A stretch of DNA of 64,000 nucleotides from Malachius bipustulatus (Eukaryota; Arthropoda; Insecta; Coleoptera; Melyridae), in the NCBI GenBank assembly GCA_910589415.1, contig OU342634.1:1302001-1366000 (forward strand), read 5' to 3'. The notes beneath the pieces are model-generated. The model was given only the letters and a program-made list of their open reading frames with translations. It was not told the origin of the DNA and did no database searches. Every line of letters starts with the position of its first letter. The stretch's first letter is position 1. The translations under genes were made by a program, and so were the position numbers. Positions 1-11,004 of this stretch are shown here, in pieces.

Positions 1-1
1 C

Positions 2-316
2 CAGTGGCTCAAACTTGATAATAATTTTAGATACCGCATGTCGGCGACAGTTTTCCGCATATTATTGTCTTCTACACCATCTTATTTAAGGGAAAAATTG
101 ATATTTCGTGGGGATGTACACAATCTATTTATTAGGCATCGTTCTAAGCTTATGCTTCCCGAATATAATTTGGCTGTGTTTCGGCGCTCGTTCACCTACA
201 ATGCAGTCTGCACAGTGTTCCTTCAGAACTTAAAACTCGATCATCAAACTATTTTAAAAAGCATCTCAAGTTATCTTTACTGGCTGAAGAGGAAGGACAA
301 AAATAATATATGCTGA
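2..316 (+). pseudogene. C-terminal tail of a non-LTR retrotransposon RT ORF (partial)
   Basis: The frame is open from base 2 to a stop at 316 and enters from outside the window, so the first ATG at 38 is not a real start. The encoded tail has basic and hydrophobic residues ending in a Lys/Arg-rich, Asn-containing C-terminus. This resembles the region after the thumb of CR1/Jockey-type reverse transcriptases, where a basic stretch precedes a short SF-containing segment (here around RRSFTYNA). It is followed by about 200 bp of 3' UTR, an AATAAA signal at 511-516 and an ATT microsatellite tail, which is a typical non-LTR 3' end. No catalytic motif lies in this fragment, so the family assignment is tentative. 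Confidence 0.45.
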
Positions 317-523
317 ATTAGGTATTCATACAACTTGAAACTTTGAAAGTAGATAACTTTTGATTTTTGTTAATTCTTCTTGTTGGGACCATTTTTGGCT
401 AATGTTGGGTAATATTTATTCAATAGATTATAAAGGGGTTAAGTAGAGTAGCGCAAGCTAGACTTCGCCTCTTTCAATGTAATTAGTACTGTATGTGTAT
501 TACCGTACTAAATAAAGACACTT

Positions 524-542
524 TATTATTATTATTATTATA
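524..542 (+). repeat. (ATT)n tail of the non-LTR element
   Basis: About six ATT units follow directly after AATAAAG (511-517) and close the element whose ORF ends at 316. Several non-LTR clades end in a microsatellite rather than in poly(A). Confidence 0.6.
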
Positions 543-1210
543 AAGTCGGTCGTTTCAAGCAACCATTTTTTGAGCCCTTCGATGAATTGCAGAAAAAGTA
601 CCTTTCGCATAACGTCTACGATTAGGGAAAGTTTCTCTGTAGAGTCGTTGAGCTTTTTTAGTATTGCCATTTACTCTGCCATATACATGAAATGAATATC
701 GGCTAATTCATTATTAGTGTACATAATTCAAACCGAGAAAATGGGACCATGAAAATGATCTCGATATCATTAATGACAGAAAATTTATTATATTATTAGT
801 TTCCATGGTTACTGTTATACTTTTGTAACTGCATTGTCGCAGAATATAAGTACATTATTGTATTTCATCATTAGTAACCATAGCCTCCGAGATTATTTTT
901 ATCGTATCATAAATTTTTTAAATGAAATTCTTGAAACTTTGAAGGCGTATACCTTTCTTGGTAAGTGTTCCCGGACACTCTTGTATATACATTTTTTTTA
1001 TTACTTTAGTCTGAAGCATCAGCCTGTGAAGTTTGGCCAACCTTACAAATTTGGGGTCAAATGTCACGCCCAAAAACTAGACCCATAGAACTATAACCAC
1101 AAAGGACCTGTTCGGGCGTCAAATTTCACGGCTCAAATCCCGGTGACGTTTTATTTGGTGATATACAAGTGTGTTCTATTAGTCGTACTAACCCACAGAC
1201 TGAACGCTCT
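543..1210. other. AT-rich intergenic DNA, nothing recognised
   Basis: The stretch is AT-rich, with short frames that show no family resemblance and no codon structure. I see no gene, RNA gene or terminal-repeat structure here. Confidence 0.5.
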
Positions 1211-1892
1211 TTTGAATAAAACAATAAGTCAGGTCAAATGAGTATAAATTATATTACCAAAGCCGTCTGTCAACCGGTTCCGTGTAGTTGACCCATCATC
1301 AAGCAAGTTGTCACCTTACAATGTCCGCAGTCTCACGATGTAACAACATGGATGGTAGAAATGTTGATGAAACTACTATATGTACATATGGGGAGAGATA
1401 AGCTCAACTTTGGTTAAAATTTATTCAGACATACAGAAAAACAGGACGAAAAAATATTTGAAAAGTTAAAACGCTCTCCAAAAATAGAAAGGGAGTGGCG
1501 TTTAAAAAAGTTGAAGACTTGGGGGCTGGTCATGAACCCAGTTAATGGTTAAAATCATAAAAAGTTATATAAGAGCAAAAAAAACAGTCGATCGATTTGA
1601 AGCGTCGGCTCTTTGTGATGTGAAAAACTCTTAATTCTTAATTATTTTTTCGTCTTGTGTTTCTGTACGTATGAATGAATTTTAACCAAAATTATAGTCA
1701 TATCATAGTTTGATCACGTCTTTTCATCATCCGCATTGTTACATCTTACGGATGGCAAGAAAGGTTGCGGAACCTGTAAGCTGACAACGGTCCTGATGAT
1801 GGGTTAACTACCCGAAACCGGTCGACAGATCACTTTCTTTGGTAATATGTATATTTAATACTCATTTGACCTGACTTATTGTTTTATTCAAA
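1211..1892. mobile_element. Foldback element with long inverted arms
   Basis: The left arm starts at 1211 (TTTGAATAAAACAATAAGTC) and its reverse complement closes the element at 1892. The arms can be followed inward through the CCGGTT/AACCGG-bearing segment, the ATGATGGGT segment, the CGCAGT...ATGTAACA segment and the AACTTTGGTTAAAAT segment. Each arm is therefore roughly 250 bp, around a centre near 1550. No ORF lies inside. Both termini are AT-rich and I see no clear target-site duplication. It is a non-autonomous foldback/MITE-type element, or an inverted duplication of an older repeat. Confidence 0.7.
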
Positions 1893-3120
1893 TTCCATTG
1901 AATATTCCATGATCCAATCACATTCATTCTCACTTTGTCGCACGTGGCACAGAGCGGAGAGATACGAGATGTGCGACAACTAGAAACCCAGTCACTACTT
2001 TTAACATTGGGAAAAATTCTTTTGTCAATCTTTCTTGTAGTCTAAATTAAATATCACGACCAGATTCGAGATGCGCTTCAGTCCGCCGTTTTGGTGTGTT
2101 GCCGTCATGTTTCTAAAATTGTGACTCGACGTTCCAGATGTTGAAGATTTTCCAAGAAAAACAAGAGAAAAATTAATTTCGAAAATTCACTATATTAAAA
2201 ACTAAAAAAAATAAAAACTCACTAACAACTAAATCTCGTTTAAAGCTAAAGGTCACAAGAAATAGTAAGTAGCAGTTTTAAATGTTTATTTTGCGTGAGA
2301 AGGCCTGAGGTTACTTTAATTCACATGTTTTTTCGTATGATATCCAAGGTCTGTTCAAATTGCATGAGGCACTCTAGGGCCACCAGTTGTTTCACGCCCT
2401 GGGAGGTTGAAAGGACCCCGCACGGATCATATGTAAATCAGCACTCGGTTATAATTGCTGAAATTGAATTATGTTATTCAACTGTTTATGGTGATCAAAA
2501 GCCTCCATGGGCATGAAGTGAATATAAATACTAGGTGACAAAATACCGGCGATTTTCTATTTTTGCTGTTAACAATCGCTAACTTTGTTATTATTTGAGC
2601 TACGAACTCGCCTAAATTAACAAATTAGCATAATTGGCAAAAGTTAAGAATTTTCACCGCTTATTACAGTGTCGTAAAGTCTATTGAAAATAAGCGGGTA
2701 GTCTTATTAGTCTGACCTTTCGTGGTTTTCTTAGGAAAAGACTAGGGAATACTGTAAGCATCGAAAAGTTGCACCGATCGGGCTGAAATTTGGTTGGAGG
2801 GTCCTCGACACCCCCAATATATCTGTCATAATATAAAAATCGCATTTTTGGCACAGAAATTAATTTTTTCCTCGTAATTTTACACACATATCGCAATACT
2901 AATAGAAGGGTGTTATAGAGACGTTCGTTGTCTATAAGATAAGGTAAAAAGGTTCGTCAAACTTAAATAATCGGAGAAGACTTCAGATTTTTAATTCTTT
3001 TTTTTAATTTAATTTTTTTTACTGTATAGAAAAACTGTAGATTTTTTTAACCATACTTCATAATTTGACTTTCCGATTTCGATGGAACTACTGATGGTTG
3101 TTCTAGGTGTGTCAGTAATA
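1893..3120. other. AT-rich intergenic DNA, nothing recognised
   Basis: No ORF here resembles a known family. The short frame near 2295-2516 has no supporting motif. Homopolymer T runs occur around 2998-3022. Confidence 0.45.
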
Positions 3121-3678
3121 GGGTGATCAGTAACTCGCGCACTCCGAATACAGGGCGATATAGAGCCCATTAAAATTAAGGATATTCTGCAAAAAAAAAA
3201 GAATCCAACGGTTGGTTTTCATGTTACATAATAGTTTCCCTCATCCGAGTTTGAAGATAATTTTTTCAATAACCTTGATAAAAATTAATGAAAAATTCAG
3301 GTTACTGTAATGTCTGAAACATTTACCATTAATTCATCAATTTTTTTTTTCCACAAAACCTCTTTACAGAGGAATTGAGAATGTTGGAAATGATACCATA
3401 CCTAAATCTGAACGAAATTTTAAGTTTGGCAACCGCCTAAACTCAACTTAGAATATAAAATATTCAAATGGCTTCGTTGCTATGGAAATAAAAATATTAA
3501 CAATACCATCTAAACCGAACTTATTCACATGTTCAGTGCAGTGTTGCCACCTTTTTTTACACAAATTGTCATAGCTTTGGAAGAAAAGAACTTACAATAC
3601 TGCAGTAAGAAAATTTACCACTCTTAAAAAATGAAGTTTACCGCAGTATGCTCTGAGTGCGCGAGTTACTGATCACCC
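3121..3678. mobile_element. 558-bp TIR element (MITE-like)
   Basis: A 24-bp terminal inverted repeat is visible: GGGTGATCAGTAACTCGCGC... at 3121-3144 and its exact complement at 3655-3678. TA precedes the left end (3119-3120), but the right flank is TTTATA, so a TA duplication is not clean. The interior is AT-rich with no transposase frame. The size and the TA-like context fit a non-autonomous Tc1/mariner-like derivative, although the superfamily is an inference. Confidence 0.7.
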
Positions 3679-4650
3679 TTTATATGCACTATGTTAATTC
3701 GTGTTGGAGACATAAGGGTATGGCTTGCAAATTGGAACTTTGGTAAATATTACCTCTTTCCATTGTGTTATGGGAGTTCTTCTTACTTATATTGCAATAG
3801 TTAAATTTAAAGTCTGTTGAACCATTTTCGAAAAAATCGAGAAAAATTATTCTATTTGTGACTTTCTGACCTCCTTTCGTCATCTCCTTAACTTTGACAA
3901 ACAAGATTTATCAGATTTTAAATTTGTGATTTTATTTTTGTCATTTTTAAAGTCGCAGAAAAATTGAAGATCGTCAATTAAATAAAATCGTCACAATTAA
4001 ACAGTTTCTCGAAATTTTTTTCAAGAAACAGATTTTCTCGAAAATGGCTTAAAAAAAAAGATTTAAAATGCAAACACAATGCAATGTGAACACCACAATG
4101 CGTTTTCGTTCATTAGAATTTTATTTTTTTTCTGCGACGGGCTAAAATTTTGACCTTTTTTCCCCGTTGTCAGGTAGAAAAATGCCTCATTATATGAGCT
4201 GCATCTTATCGGGGAAAAAAATGAATTAGCAGGGAAATAAATGAGTACTTATTTCCCCGAAATGGCGGCTTAGGTATTTGTTACTATATAGCTACTATTA
4301 ACACTCAGATATCATTAAATTTATATCAAATATACGTAAAGGAAAGTTACCTTATTATCCAAATGGCAATTATTAAGGGAATTTTCATAATAATCACTAT
4401 CCATATTATTAAATTCACTCATCGAAAACTAACTTGCAATCTTTGCAAAACTGTCTTCAATTTTAATTACATTAATATGACGTTTATGTAATAATTAAAT
4501 CGTTTCGTTGCCCAGGCAACGTCAATTACGATAAAAGACAGTTTGAAAATCCAAGTTTAACATAAATCATTTTTCCGACATAATTTTCAGTTATCTAACT
4601 ACGTTTTTCGACATTCTAACACTGATGTTTCTTCTCGCAGAAAAAAATTG
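3679..4650. other. AT-rich intergenic DNA, nothing recognised
   Basis: Nothing beyond short ORFs without motifs. A small dyad with a TTCCCCG/CGGGGAA core occurs near 4210-4260. Confidence 0.45.
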
Positions 4651-4740
4651 TATATTACACACAAGAAAAAAGTGCGATGTGTTTGTCTGACGAAATCACA
4701 TCTCGAGCTAAAATCTATCACTTTTTTCTCTTGTATAATA
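4651..4740. repeat. Short inverted repeat
   Basis: The left arm (about 4651-4677, containing ACAAGAAAAAAGTG) pairs imperfectly with the right arm (about 4717-4740, containing CACTTTTTTCTCTTGT) across a 40-bp loop. It may be a very short MITE or a chance hairpin in AT-rich DNA. Confidence 0.35.
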
Positions 4741-5463
4741 AATAACTATTAATTTAGTGCGCGCCTAGCATAATTCCTCACAATAGAGACAGGATCGACC
4801 ACGAAGATCGTATGATCTGACAGTTTCTGACTTTTTTCAGTGAAGTATTGATCTTCTGCCCACTCCAATAATCCCAACAAAATTCACGAACCTGAAAATG
4901 GGATTAATTATATCAGAGAAAATTTGTTGGAAAATTTATAAGAATGATTCCATATTTGGAACTCCATATTTGTTTGAAAGGTGTGTGCTGTGTGTCTCAA
5001 CGAAAACAAAAAGAATTCCCAAAGTACTGATTATTTTATTATTTATTATTTATTTCTATCAAGTCCGACGTTTCTATTATTGGGCCAACATAATTATAAG
5101 CAAGAGTTTTATGTGCTAACTGAACCCATGGTCGATTTGCATGAATAATATGTAGTTATTTGACTGACATTGGTAGTGATAACGAAGGCATGGAGGGAGC
5201 TGTAAATTGAACTTACATGAAAGCATTCTTCATTCTTAACCTGAAAATATAATGAAGGACATAGAACTTGGCCTATTGATGGATCGATCACTTACATGTT
5301 TCAAGGTTCATGAAAAAAGAAATAGCTACCAGTAATCTGAATATCTGAGCTTTTAATATCTGCATTCACAAATATCAATCTTTTAGAAGTTGATAATGTT
5401 AGAAATTTCCGAGATATCTTCAATACATTTGGACTAAAACAAGCCATTGGAAAAACGCCTACT
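4741..5463. other. AT-rich intergenic DNA, nothing recognised
   Basis: No coding, RNA or repeat structure that I can support. Confidence 0.45.
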
Positions 5464-5560
5464 ATACACTGTGTCCAAGTTAAGAATATACAGCATGGGG
5501 CTCTCGGAAATTATGGGAGATACAGGGTCGCTTAAATAGAGAAAAAGCTGGGCAATCAGA
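5464..5560 (+). repeat. Interspersed repeat, copy 1 of family R-a
   Basis: The core ACAGCATGGGG..CT.GGAAA..ATG.GAGATACAG.GT...TTAAAT is shared, in the same orientation, with 14467-14563. The two copies are diverged by substitutions and small gaps. No ORF or terminal repeat is visible. It is an unclassified dispersed repeat, perhaps part of a larger MITE. Confidence 0.5.
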
Positions 5561-5899
5561 AGGACAATGCAATGGCAGGATAAAATTTCAAAAAATATTT
5601 TTGATTTTTGAGTTATTTTGAAAGAAAACAAAAGTTTTCAATTTCAGTTTTTCTCATTTATAGACGTTACTATTTAAGACTGGTCAAAAATGAAACACCA
5701 TTTTCATTGCAGTTATTGATCAGCTGTATTTTTCGGTAGATCTTTTTGTGTATCTGTCGATTCATATTTGCAGAGCCGGACTTAACTTCGATATTTTGAA
5801 TACAGCCTAGATTTTTTTTATCGCAAACATAGAAGTGATTCTGAATTTAATGATATATGACACCCATAAATGCGGTCTATAATACAAAATACATACATA
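5561..5899. other. AT-rich intergenic DNA, nothing recognised
   Basis: No supported feature. Confidence 0.4.
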
Positions 5900-6749
5900 G
5901 TGTGGAAAACCCAAATGGAATAAATTCGATAATAAATCAATGGAGATGGTTGCGAAAAAACGCTCGGACACGTCGATTAGTATTTTTGGTTGCGCATTTT
6001 TTTCAATGAAAAGTTTTTATACAGGGTGTGTCGTGTAACAGTGCTCATACCAACTTTCTTCTGTTAAATCAAACACCCTATATATTATTACATTTTCAGA
6101 TTGCCTGAAAAATGTAATAATAATGGTGTTTATAATTCAAATTTGTAACGAGTGATTTTTGAGTTATAAGCAAATGAAAATAGCAATTTTTAATTTTCAA
6201 AACAGTGTACACCGATAACGGCTCAAGATGTCGGAAAACGGCTTACATGTCTCTATCCTAATTTTTCATGTAGTATCCTATTGTGTGGATGAAATTTTTA
6301 TACAGGGTGATTAAAAATCTGATAATTTTCATCACCCTGTATAAAAATTTAAACTACCTAATAGAGCTCTAAATGAAAAGTTAAGATAGGGACATGTGAG
6401 TCGTTTTCCGACATCTTGAGCCGTTATCGGTGTACACATTGTTTTGAAAATTAAAAATTGCTATTTTCATTTGTTTATAACTCAAAAATCACTCGTTACA
6501 AATTTGAATTATAAACACCATTATTATTACATTTTTTCAGGCAATCTGAAAATGTAATAATATATAGGGTGTTTGATTTGAAAGAAGAAAGTTGGTATTG
6601 AGCACTGTTACACGACACACCCTGTATAAAAAGTTTTCATTGAAAAAAATGCGCAACCAAAAATACTAATCGACGTGTCCGAGCGTTTTTTAGCACCCAT
6701 CTGCATTGATTTATTATCGAATTTATTCCATTTGGCACTTCCACACTGT
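5900..6749. mobile_element. Near-perfect 850-bp foldback (palindromic) element
   Basis: Almost every segment of the left half recurs as its reverse complement in the right half, around a centre near 6322. The outer ends are AGTGTGGAA..CCAAATGG and CCATTTGG..TTCCACACT. Inner blocks include GCTCGGACACGTCGATTAGT, TACAGGGTGTGTCGTGTAAC, the AATGTAATAAT block and the ACACCGATAACGGCTCAAGA block. At the centre, TACAGGGTGATTAAAAAT faces ATTTTCATCACCCTGTA. The arms are over 400 bp with few mismatches and no ORF. This is either a young foldback element or a recent inverted duplication of a repeat bounded by TACAGGGTG. Confidence 0.85.
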
Positions 6750-6859
6750 ATACTCGTAAATTACATTGGAGTGTGTGGAGTATGTAAAAAATGATCCTGC
6801 ATGTAATAAATAATTTTTTTTACTGAAGTTTTATGTATTAAGTACGTGATAATTTTATT

Positions 6860-7325
6860 CTAACTCCAAAAAAGATTCTGGTTCTCTAGTTCCCAAACAC
6901 TAATACCATTCCATCTCTGAATGGCTGCCGATAGTCGTTGTTTGAACCAAATGCCTTTACTCATGTTGCCGGTCACATCACATAATCGTTTGCAAATGTC
7001 ATTGATTAATATTTCTGCACTTGGGACATAAGAGCCAAATGTTTCGATTGCTATTGGTACAAAAGGATAGTCGTTTGATAGGTTGCGGTATTTGGTTCTT
7101 TTATTACTCTCTGCATTCTCAGCGGCAGAGCCTGGTCGGTCGGCGCTCCTAAGTAGGTGTGACGGAGCTACGGTATCTACTAGACTCTTGCCGTGTCTAA
7201 AGGGAACTAATGTCATTCCGTCTGGGCATTTACCATCACTACGAGCTAGAAGACCAGGTAGCTCAAGGATAGGTTGGAGACCAATTGTACACAAGGCTCA
7301 TTTGATTATATCTTGATCCAAGTCT
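6860..7325 (-). pseudogene. TE-encoded nuclease-like C-terminal domain (fragment)
   Basis: The 144-residue open frame carries a pattern that I know from the C-termini of many transposable-element RT polyproteins in invertebrates: RPDGMT, a short basic loop, D-x-x-APSHL, AGxAAxxAExxK, KYxxL, FxPxAxExxG, and finally QRxSxAIQRxN. Visible here are CPDGMTLVPFRHGK, DTVAPSHL, GSAAENAESNKRTKY, FVPIAIETFG and QRLSAAIQRWN. The spacing of D and E/K residues suggests a PD-(D/E)XK restriction-like fold, which is an inference. The usual WDxT block before DT(L/V)APS is absent, probably through a short in-frame deletion. A stop interrupts the upstream frame near 7290. No RT is next to it, so it is an isolated fragment. 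Confidence 0.5.
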
Positions 7326-8758
7326 GAGACTCATTGCTATTCTGATCATATGTCGATTTAACCCGCGAGTGGTCGATAGGTGAGCTCACCATTGTCTTTA
7401 AGCTGTAATTATTATGTTATTTGAACTCGTACAATTTTGTAGATTTTTCTAGCTTAGTTTGTAGCCTTAAGAAGAAAAATAGAAAGGATTTTGTAACGAA
7501 AATCGGGTAAATTTATTTTCTATGGACACTTCATTCACCGCAGTTGCAGCAGCGCAGGCTAAACGCTTATTAGCGACCACCCGCGTCACTCAACTGCTCT
7601 TATGTTTAGGTCTGCTAGCCATATGCAAGGGTTGCTGTAATTTCTTTATCTGAAGTTATTTGTTGTTTTTGTGGTATACCGAGCATTTATGGCTGTTAGT
7701 TTAGTTCAGAATCAAATCAGTTTGTATTATCTAATGCAAAAAATCCTATAGTTATATCTACCAAAAAATGTATATTGGCAAGTTAACATTATTCCCCTTC
7801 ATTTTAAAATACCTACAACAAATATTGCTAATACGGTCATCGGACAGCCAAAATAAAATTTCACATACAAAACGGCATCATAAGCATAAAAAGAATAACT
7901 TTTTTCTGATCGGGCTTCATTCAGGAAATATTTCCAAAAATGTAGAACTAAATCATCTATATTTTTTTTCAGTAGGTACCTACTTAGTTCAGTAACCTAC
8001 TTAGACAGCCAAATTGAAATTTCATCAAAAATTTAATTAAAATATAAATTTGTATTTGTTTTATTAAAAAATAATAACTTTTTTCAGGTAGGGCTTTGTT
8101 TAGGAAATACTCAAATACAGGCAAAAAAAAACAACGCCTGATCTGGAAAATCCTTTTTTATGCTTCTAATGCGGTTTTGTAAATTTAATTTTAGATGTCC
8201 GATCACCAAACACCCTGCATTGTAATTCATAGTGCTTTTTATTGAACATTTGTTAAGAGAGTTCCAAGGCTTGACACCGGTAAAGTATTTAGCCAATGGA
8301 TTGAATACTTTTGAGTTATCGCTGATAGTCGACTTGATCCTTTGTATTAGTGGCGTTTTCAATTTATTGGTTTGTGGCCATCTTAACTACGGGATCATCC
8401 CAATTTCGTTGATTACAACTATTCTGTATGTCAGTGAAATGTGTCTTGGCTTTCCATGAATCTATCGCATCATTTAAACCGTAAATGTTTAGATCATCAA
8501 AATCATCAAAATTTGATGATATGATTTTAAAAAGATCTGTTGATGAATTGCAAGATGAAATAAAACTTGGTAGTGCAACATCAACAGAGCAACGCATTCC
8601 AAGACCACCACGACAGATTGGTTGAGATGTTTAATTTCTTATGTAATAAATTAGGTGTTTTTTAAAATTTAATTTTTTCTCCAAACCCCCCTAACGTGAC
8701 AATATCTCGGTTAGGTACGCGATTTAGCTCGGCAACCTATATATGTGATTTATCAATC
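7326..8758. other. Intergenic DNA, no supported gene
   Basis: A plus-strand reading at about 8490-8625 contains an Asp/Ser-rich stretch followed by RPPRQIG. It could be the C-terminus of a decayed TE polyprotein, but I cannot name it. Opposite-strand frames over the same bases lack motifs. Confidence 0.35.
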
Positions 8759-9309
8759 TATACAGGGTGTTAGTTAAGTACGGGGCCAAACTCCAAGGGG
8801 TGCTTCTTTGAGTGATTTTAAGAAGAAAAGTTCAAAGAAACATGGGTCCGAAAATGCATATTTTTCAAGATACAGAGTGTCAAACTTTTATTTTTTTTTC
8901 TCGAAAACAAAGCAAGATATGAAAAAAACTCAAGAGATAAAATAGTTGTATTTCTAGTTGCTCAATTCGAAAAAAATACAAAATTAAAAAAAAAGTCAGT
9001 GGCGCCCAATTTTTCAATCAAAAATATTAGTTAGACTGTCTTCCGGGACGCCACTGGAATTAATAATTTTAATCTAATTGGGGCTAAATTACCCTCTTGT
9101 TATTACAAACAGAACTGCCAAATTTCAACAAAATTTATAGAAAGAGTTTAGAGATATTCACGAACATTCGAATTTTTTTTTAAGTTTGACACCCTGTATC
9201 TTGAAAAATATGCATTTTCGGACCCATGTTTATTTGAACTTTTCTTCTTAAATTACTCAAGGAAGCACTCCTTGGAGTTTCGCCCCGTACTTAACTAACA
9301 CCCTGTATA
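8759..9309. mobile_element. Foldback element with TACAGGGTGTTAG ends
   Basis: The ends are TATACAGGGTGTTAGTTAAG at 8759 and its complement at 9309. The arms match inward through GTACGGGGC, CTCCAAGGGGTGCTTC, AAGAAGAAAAGTTC, CATGGGTCCGAAAATGCATA, TTTTTCAAGATACAG and GTGTCAAACTT, giving about 130 bp per arm around a central AT-rich spacer of roughly 280 bp. No ORF is present. It shares the TACAGGGTG edge with the element at 5900-6749 but not the interior. TATA or TA flanks would fit a TA-targeting element. Confidence 0.8.
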
Positions 9310-9818
9310 TTATTGCCTAACATTTAATCTTTGTCTTAATCACATAGGTAACAGATGAGGGTATATATTCCTAATACCGGATCTTGCACTATAAATTAAA
9401 TATCAAGACATTTACTACTTTTTCACGTAAAACTGCTGTGTCAAATGTCAAAAATGACGTTGCAGGCGCTACTGTAAACTACAAACGTACAGACTATAAA
9501 CACAGACTGTAAAAATTGAAAACTAACATACTTTTTATGTAGGGTAATTAAAATACCTTTAAAATGAGACATGATCCCTTGCAACTCAAAATTTTGAAGT
9601 TGACAGGGAAGGGCCCGCAACGTAATTTTTAACATTTCAAAAATCAGTTTTAGTAGGTAACTTCGTCAAAATTAAAAAAACAACCTCATTTTTGTGTAGA
9701 TAGTTGTTCAAATACCTAAAATGGGGTCCCACAAGAAGACACCATTCCTTTTAAAATATTGAAGTTGGCAGTGACTGCAACGTCATATTTGACGTTAACA
9801 CATCAGTTTTAAATCAAA
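9310..9818. other. Intergenic DNA, nothing recognised
   Basis: Two similar phrases, each mentioning AAATGGGGTCCC/AAATGAGACATGATCCC-like sequence and TTGAAGTTG.CAG.GA, occur at about 9550-9630 and 9715-9790. This suggests an old local duplication. No gene is seen. Confidence 0.35.
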
Positions 9819-9910
9819 GAGTAGAGCGGGCGCTATCTAGGCGGGTTAGAGTGCAGAATACTAAACCGTTGAACTGTTTCGGGCTGGGTTCGAATCCCAG
9901 TCTTACTCTG
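9819..9910 (+). repeat. tRNA-like sequence (SINE head or tRNA pseudogene)
   Basis: A perfect T-arm is visible: CTGGG (9884-9888), loop TTCGAAT, CCCAG (9896-9900). It contains a consensus B box, GGTTCGAATCC (9887-9897). The ends AGAGTA (9819) and TACTCT (about 9904-9909) can pair as an acceptor-like stem. The D and anticodon arms do not fold convincingly and no clean A box or anticodon is evident. A real tRNA gene is therefore unlikely, and a tRNA-derived SINE head or decayed tRNA is more probable. It abuts the foldback starting at 9947. Confidence 0.4.
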
Positions 9911-9946
9911 GATGTTTGTGTTCGTCTATTCAACTGTTTATACAGT

Positions 9947-10653
9947 GCCATCCGAAAAGTACGCATCAAATGGGAATTGTTTTTATTAATAAAAAAAAAC
10001 TTGCGCAGAAAGTCAAATACTCTGAAACTCATTTGACACATACTTATTTTAAATTGCGATGCGTAGTATACAGGGTAGGACAAAAAATGTAAAGATTCTA
10101 TAAGAGTAAAGCACAATTTTTTTGTGAAGCTATTAAAAAAATATAGGGAAACGTGGTTTAGAATTAAAATTTAAAGTCTAATATATGAATTTGTAGCTTT
10201 CTTTGAATTTTTTTATTTTTTTATTTTTACTTTTTATTTTTATTGGATTTCGTTTGTCACGAGTTTTTTGAGGTTTAAATAAGATTTTCGCGAAAGATTT
10301 ATCAATTTTTTTTAATTAACAGAAATTTAACTTCGTTAAATTTTTAAAATAACAAATACCTAATAAAAAAAAATCAAACCCTAAAAAATCTACAAATTCA
10401 TATCTGACCGAAAATTTCAATTATTCTAAACCTTTTTTTTTCATATGATTTTTTTTTTATTCTTCACAAACAATGGTACTTTACTGCTATAAAAGTCTTT
10501 TTGTCCTACCCTGTATGCTACTCTTGGTAACTTAAAATTAGGAAGCATATTGTGTTAAATAGGTTTCAGAACATGCACAAACTTTCTGCGCATTTTTTTC
10601 TTTAATACTAATATAAATAATTCCTATTTGGTGGGTAGGTACTTTTCGGGGGC
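9947..10653. mobile_element. Foldback element with a GCCATCCGAAAAGT-type end
   Basis: The left end, GCCATCCGAAAAGTACGCAT (9947), is mirrored imperfectly by GTAGGTACTTTTCGGGGGCG (to 10653). Inner blocks also mirror: AAATGGGAATTGTTT/ATTCCTATTT, TTGCGCAGAAAGT/ACTTTCTGCGCA, TACAGGGTAGGACAAAAA/TTTTTGTCCTACCCTGTA, and AAGTAAAGC...CTTCACAAA-like sequences flanking the AT-rich middle. The arms are about 200 bp each and more diverged than in the element at 5900-6749. No ORF. Confidence 0.65.
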
Positions 10654-10854
10654 GTATGCGAGCTCGACCAAGATACTCAATTTTAATCCTGTAACGTCGA
10701 ACTCAAGGATTAACATTCGTTCCGGTCATAAAACACGAAATTGGAGAATTTCTTGAAATTATGAACTGCTTATCTTCCATAGTTGCCAAACTGACCTTTA
10801 ATAAGAAGGTCTGAATATTTGTGTCAGTCACAAGATATAAAATAACACATAATA

Positions 10855-11004
10855 TGCCCATATTCACAAACGATAATTTCCTATATAATTACGTAATCAA
10901 TTATCTCCATCTCATTCTAATGCTAAAAAACTGTATATCTTCATCCCATTTATTTAATTATTTTGATGATATAACAGGACAGGAATGATTTGTGAATACG
11001 GGCA
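10855..11004. mobile_element. 150-bp MITE, copy 1
   Basis: The terminal inverted repeat is TGCCCATATTCACAAACGAT at the left and ATTTGTGAATACGGGCA at the right. The interior has AATTACGTAATCAATTATC and CATCTCATTCTAAT. A second copy with the same ends and interior motifs lies at 24152-24302 in inverted internal order, so this is a real dispersed MITE family and not a chance hairpin. Confidence 0.75.

Noticed and set aside
8111..8597. Pair of minus-strand frames and an overlapping plus-strand frame
   Set aside because: None shows motifs of a known family on inspection; possibly part of a decayed transposon, but not assignable.
9819..9910. Functional tRNA gene
   Set aside because: Only the T-arm folds well. 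The D-arm, A box and anticodon loop are not convincing, so I list it as tRNA-like only.
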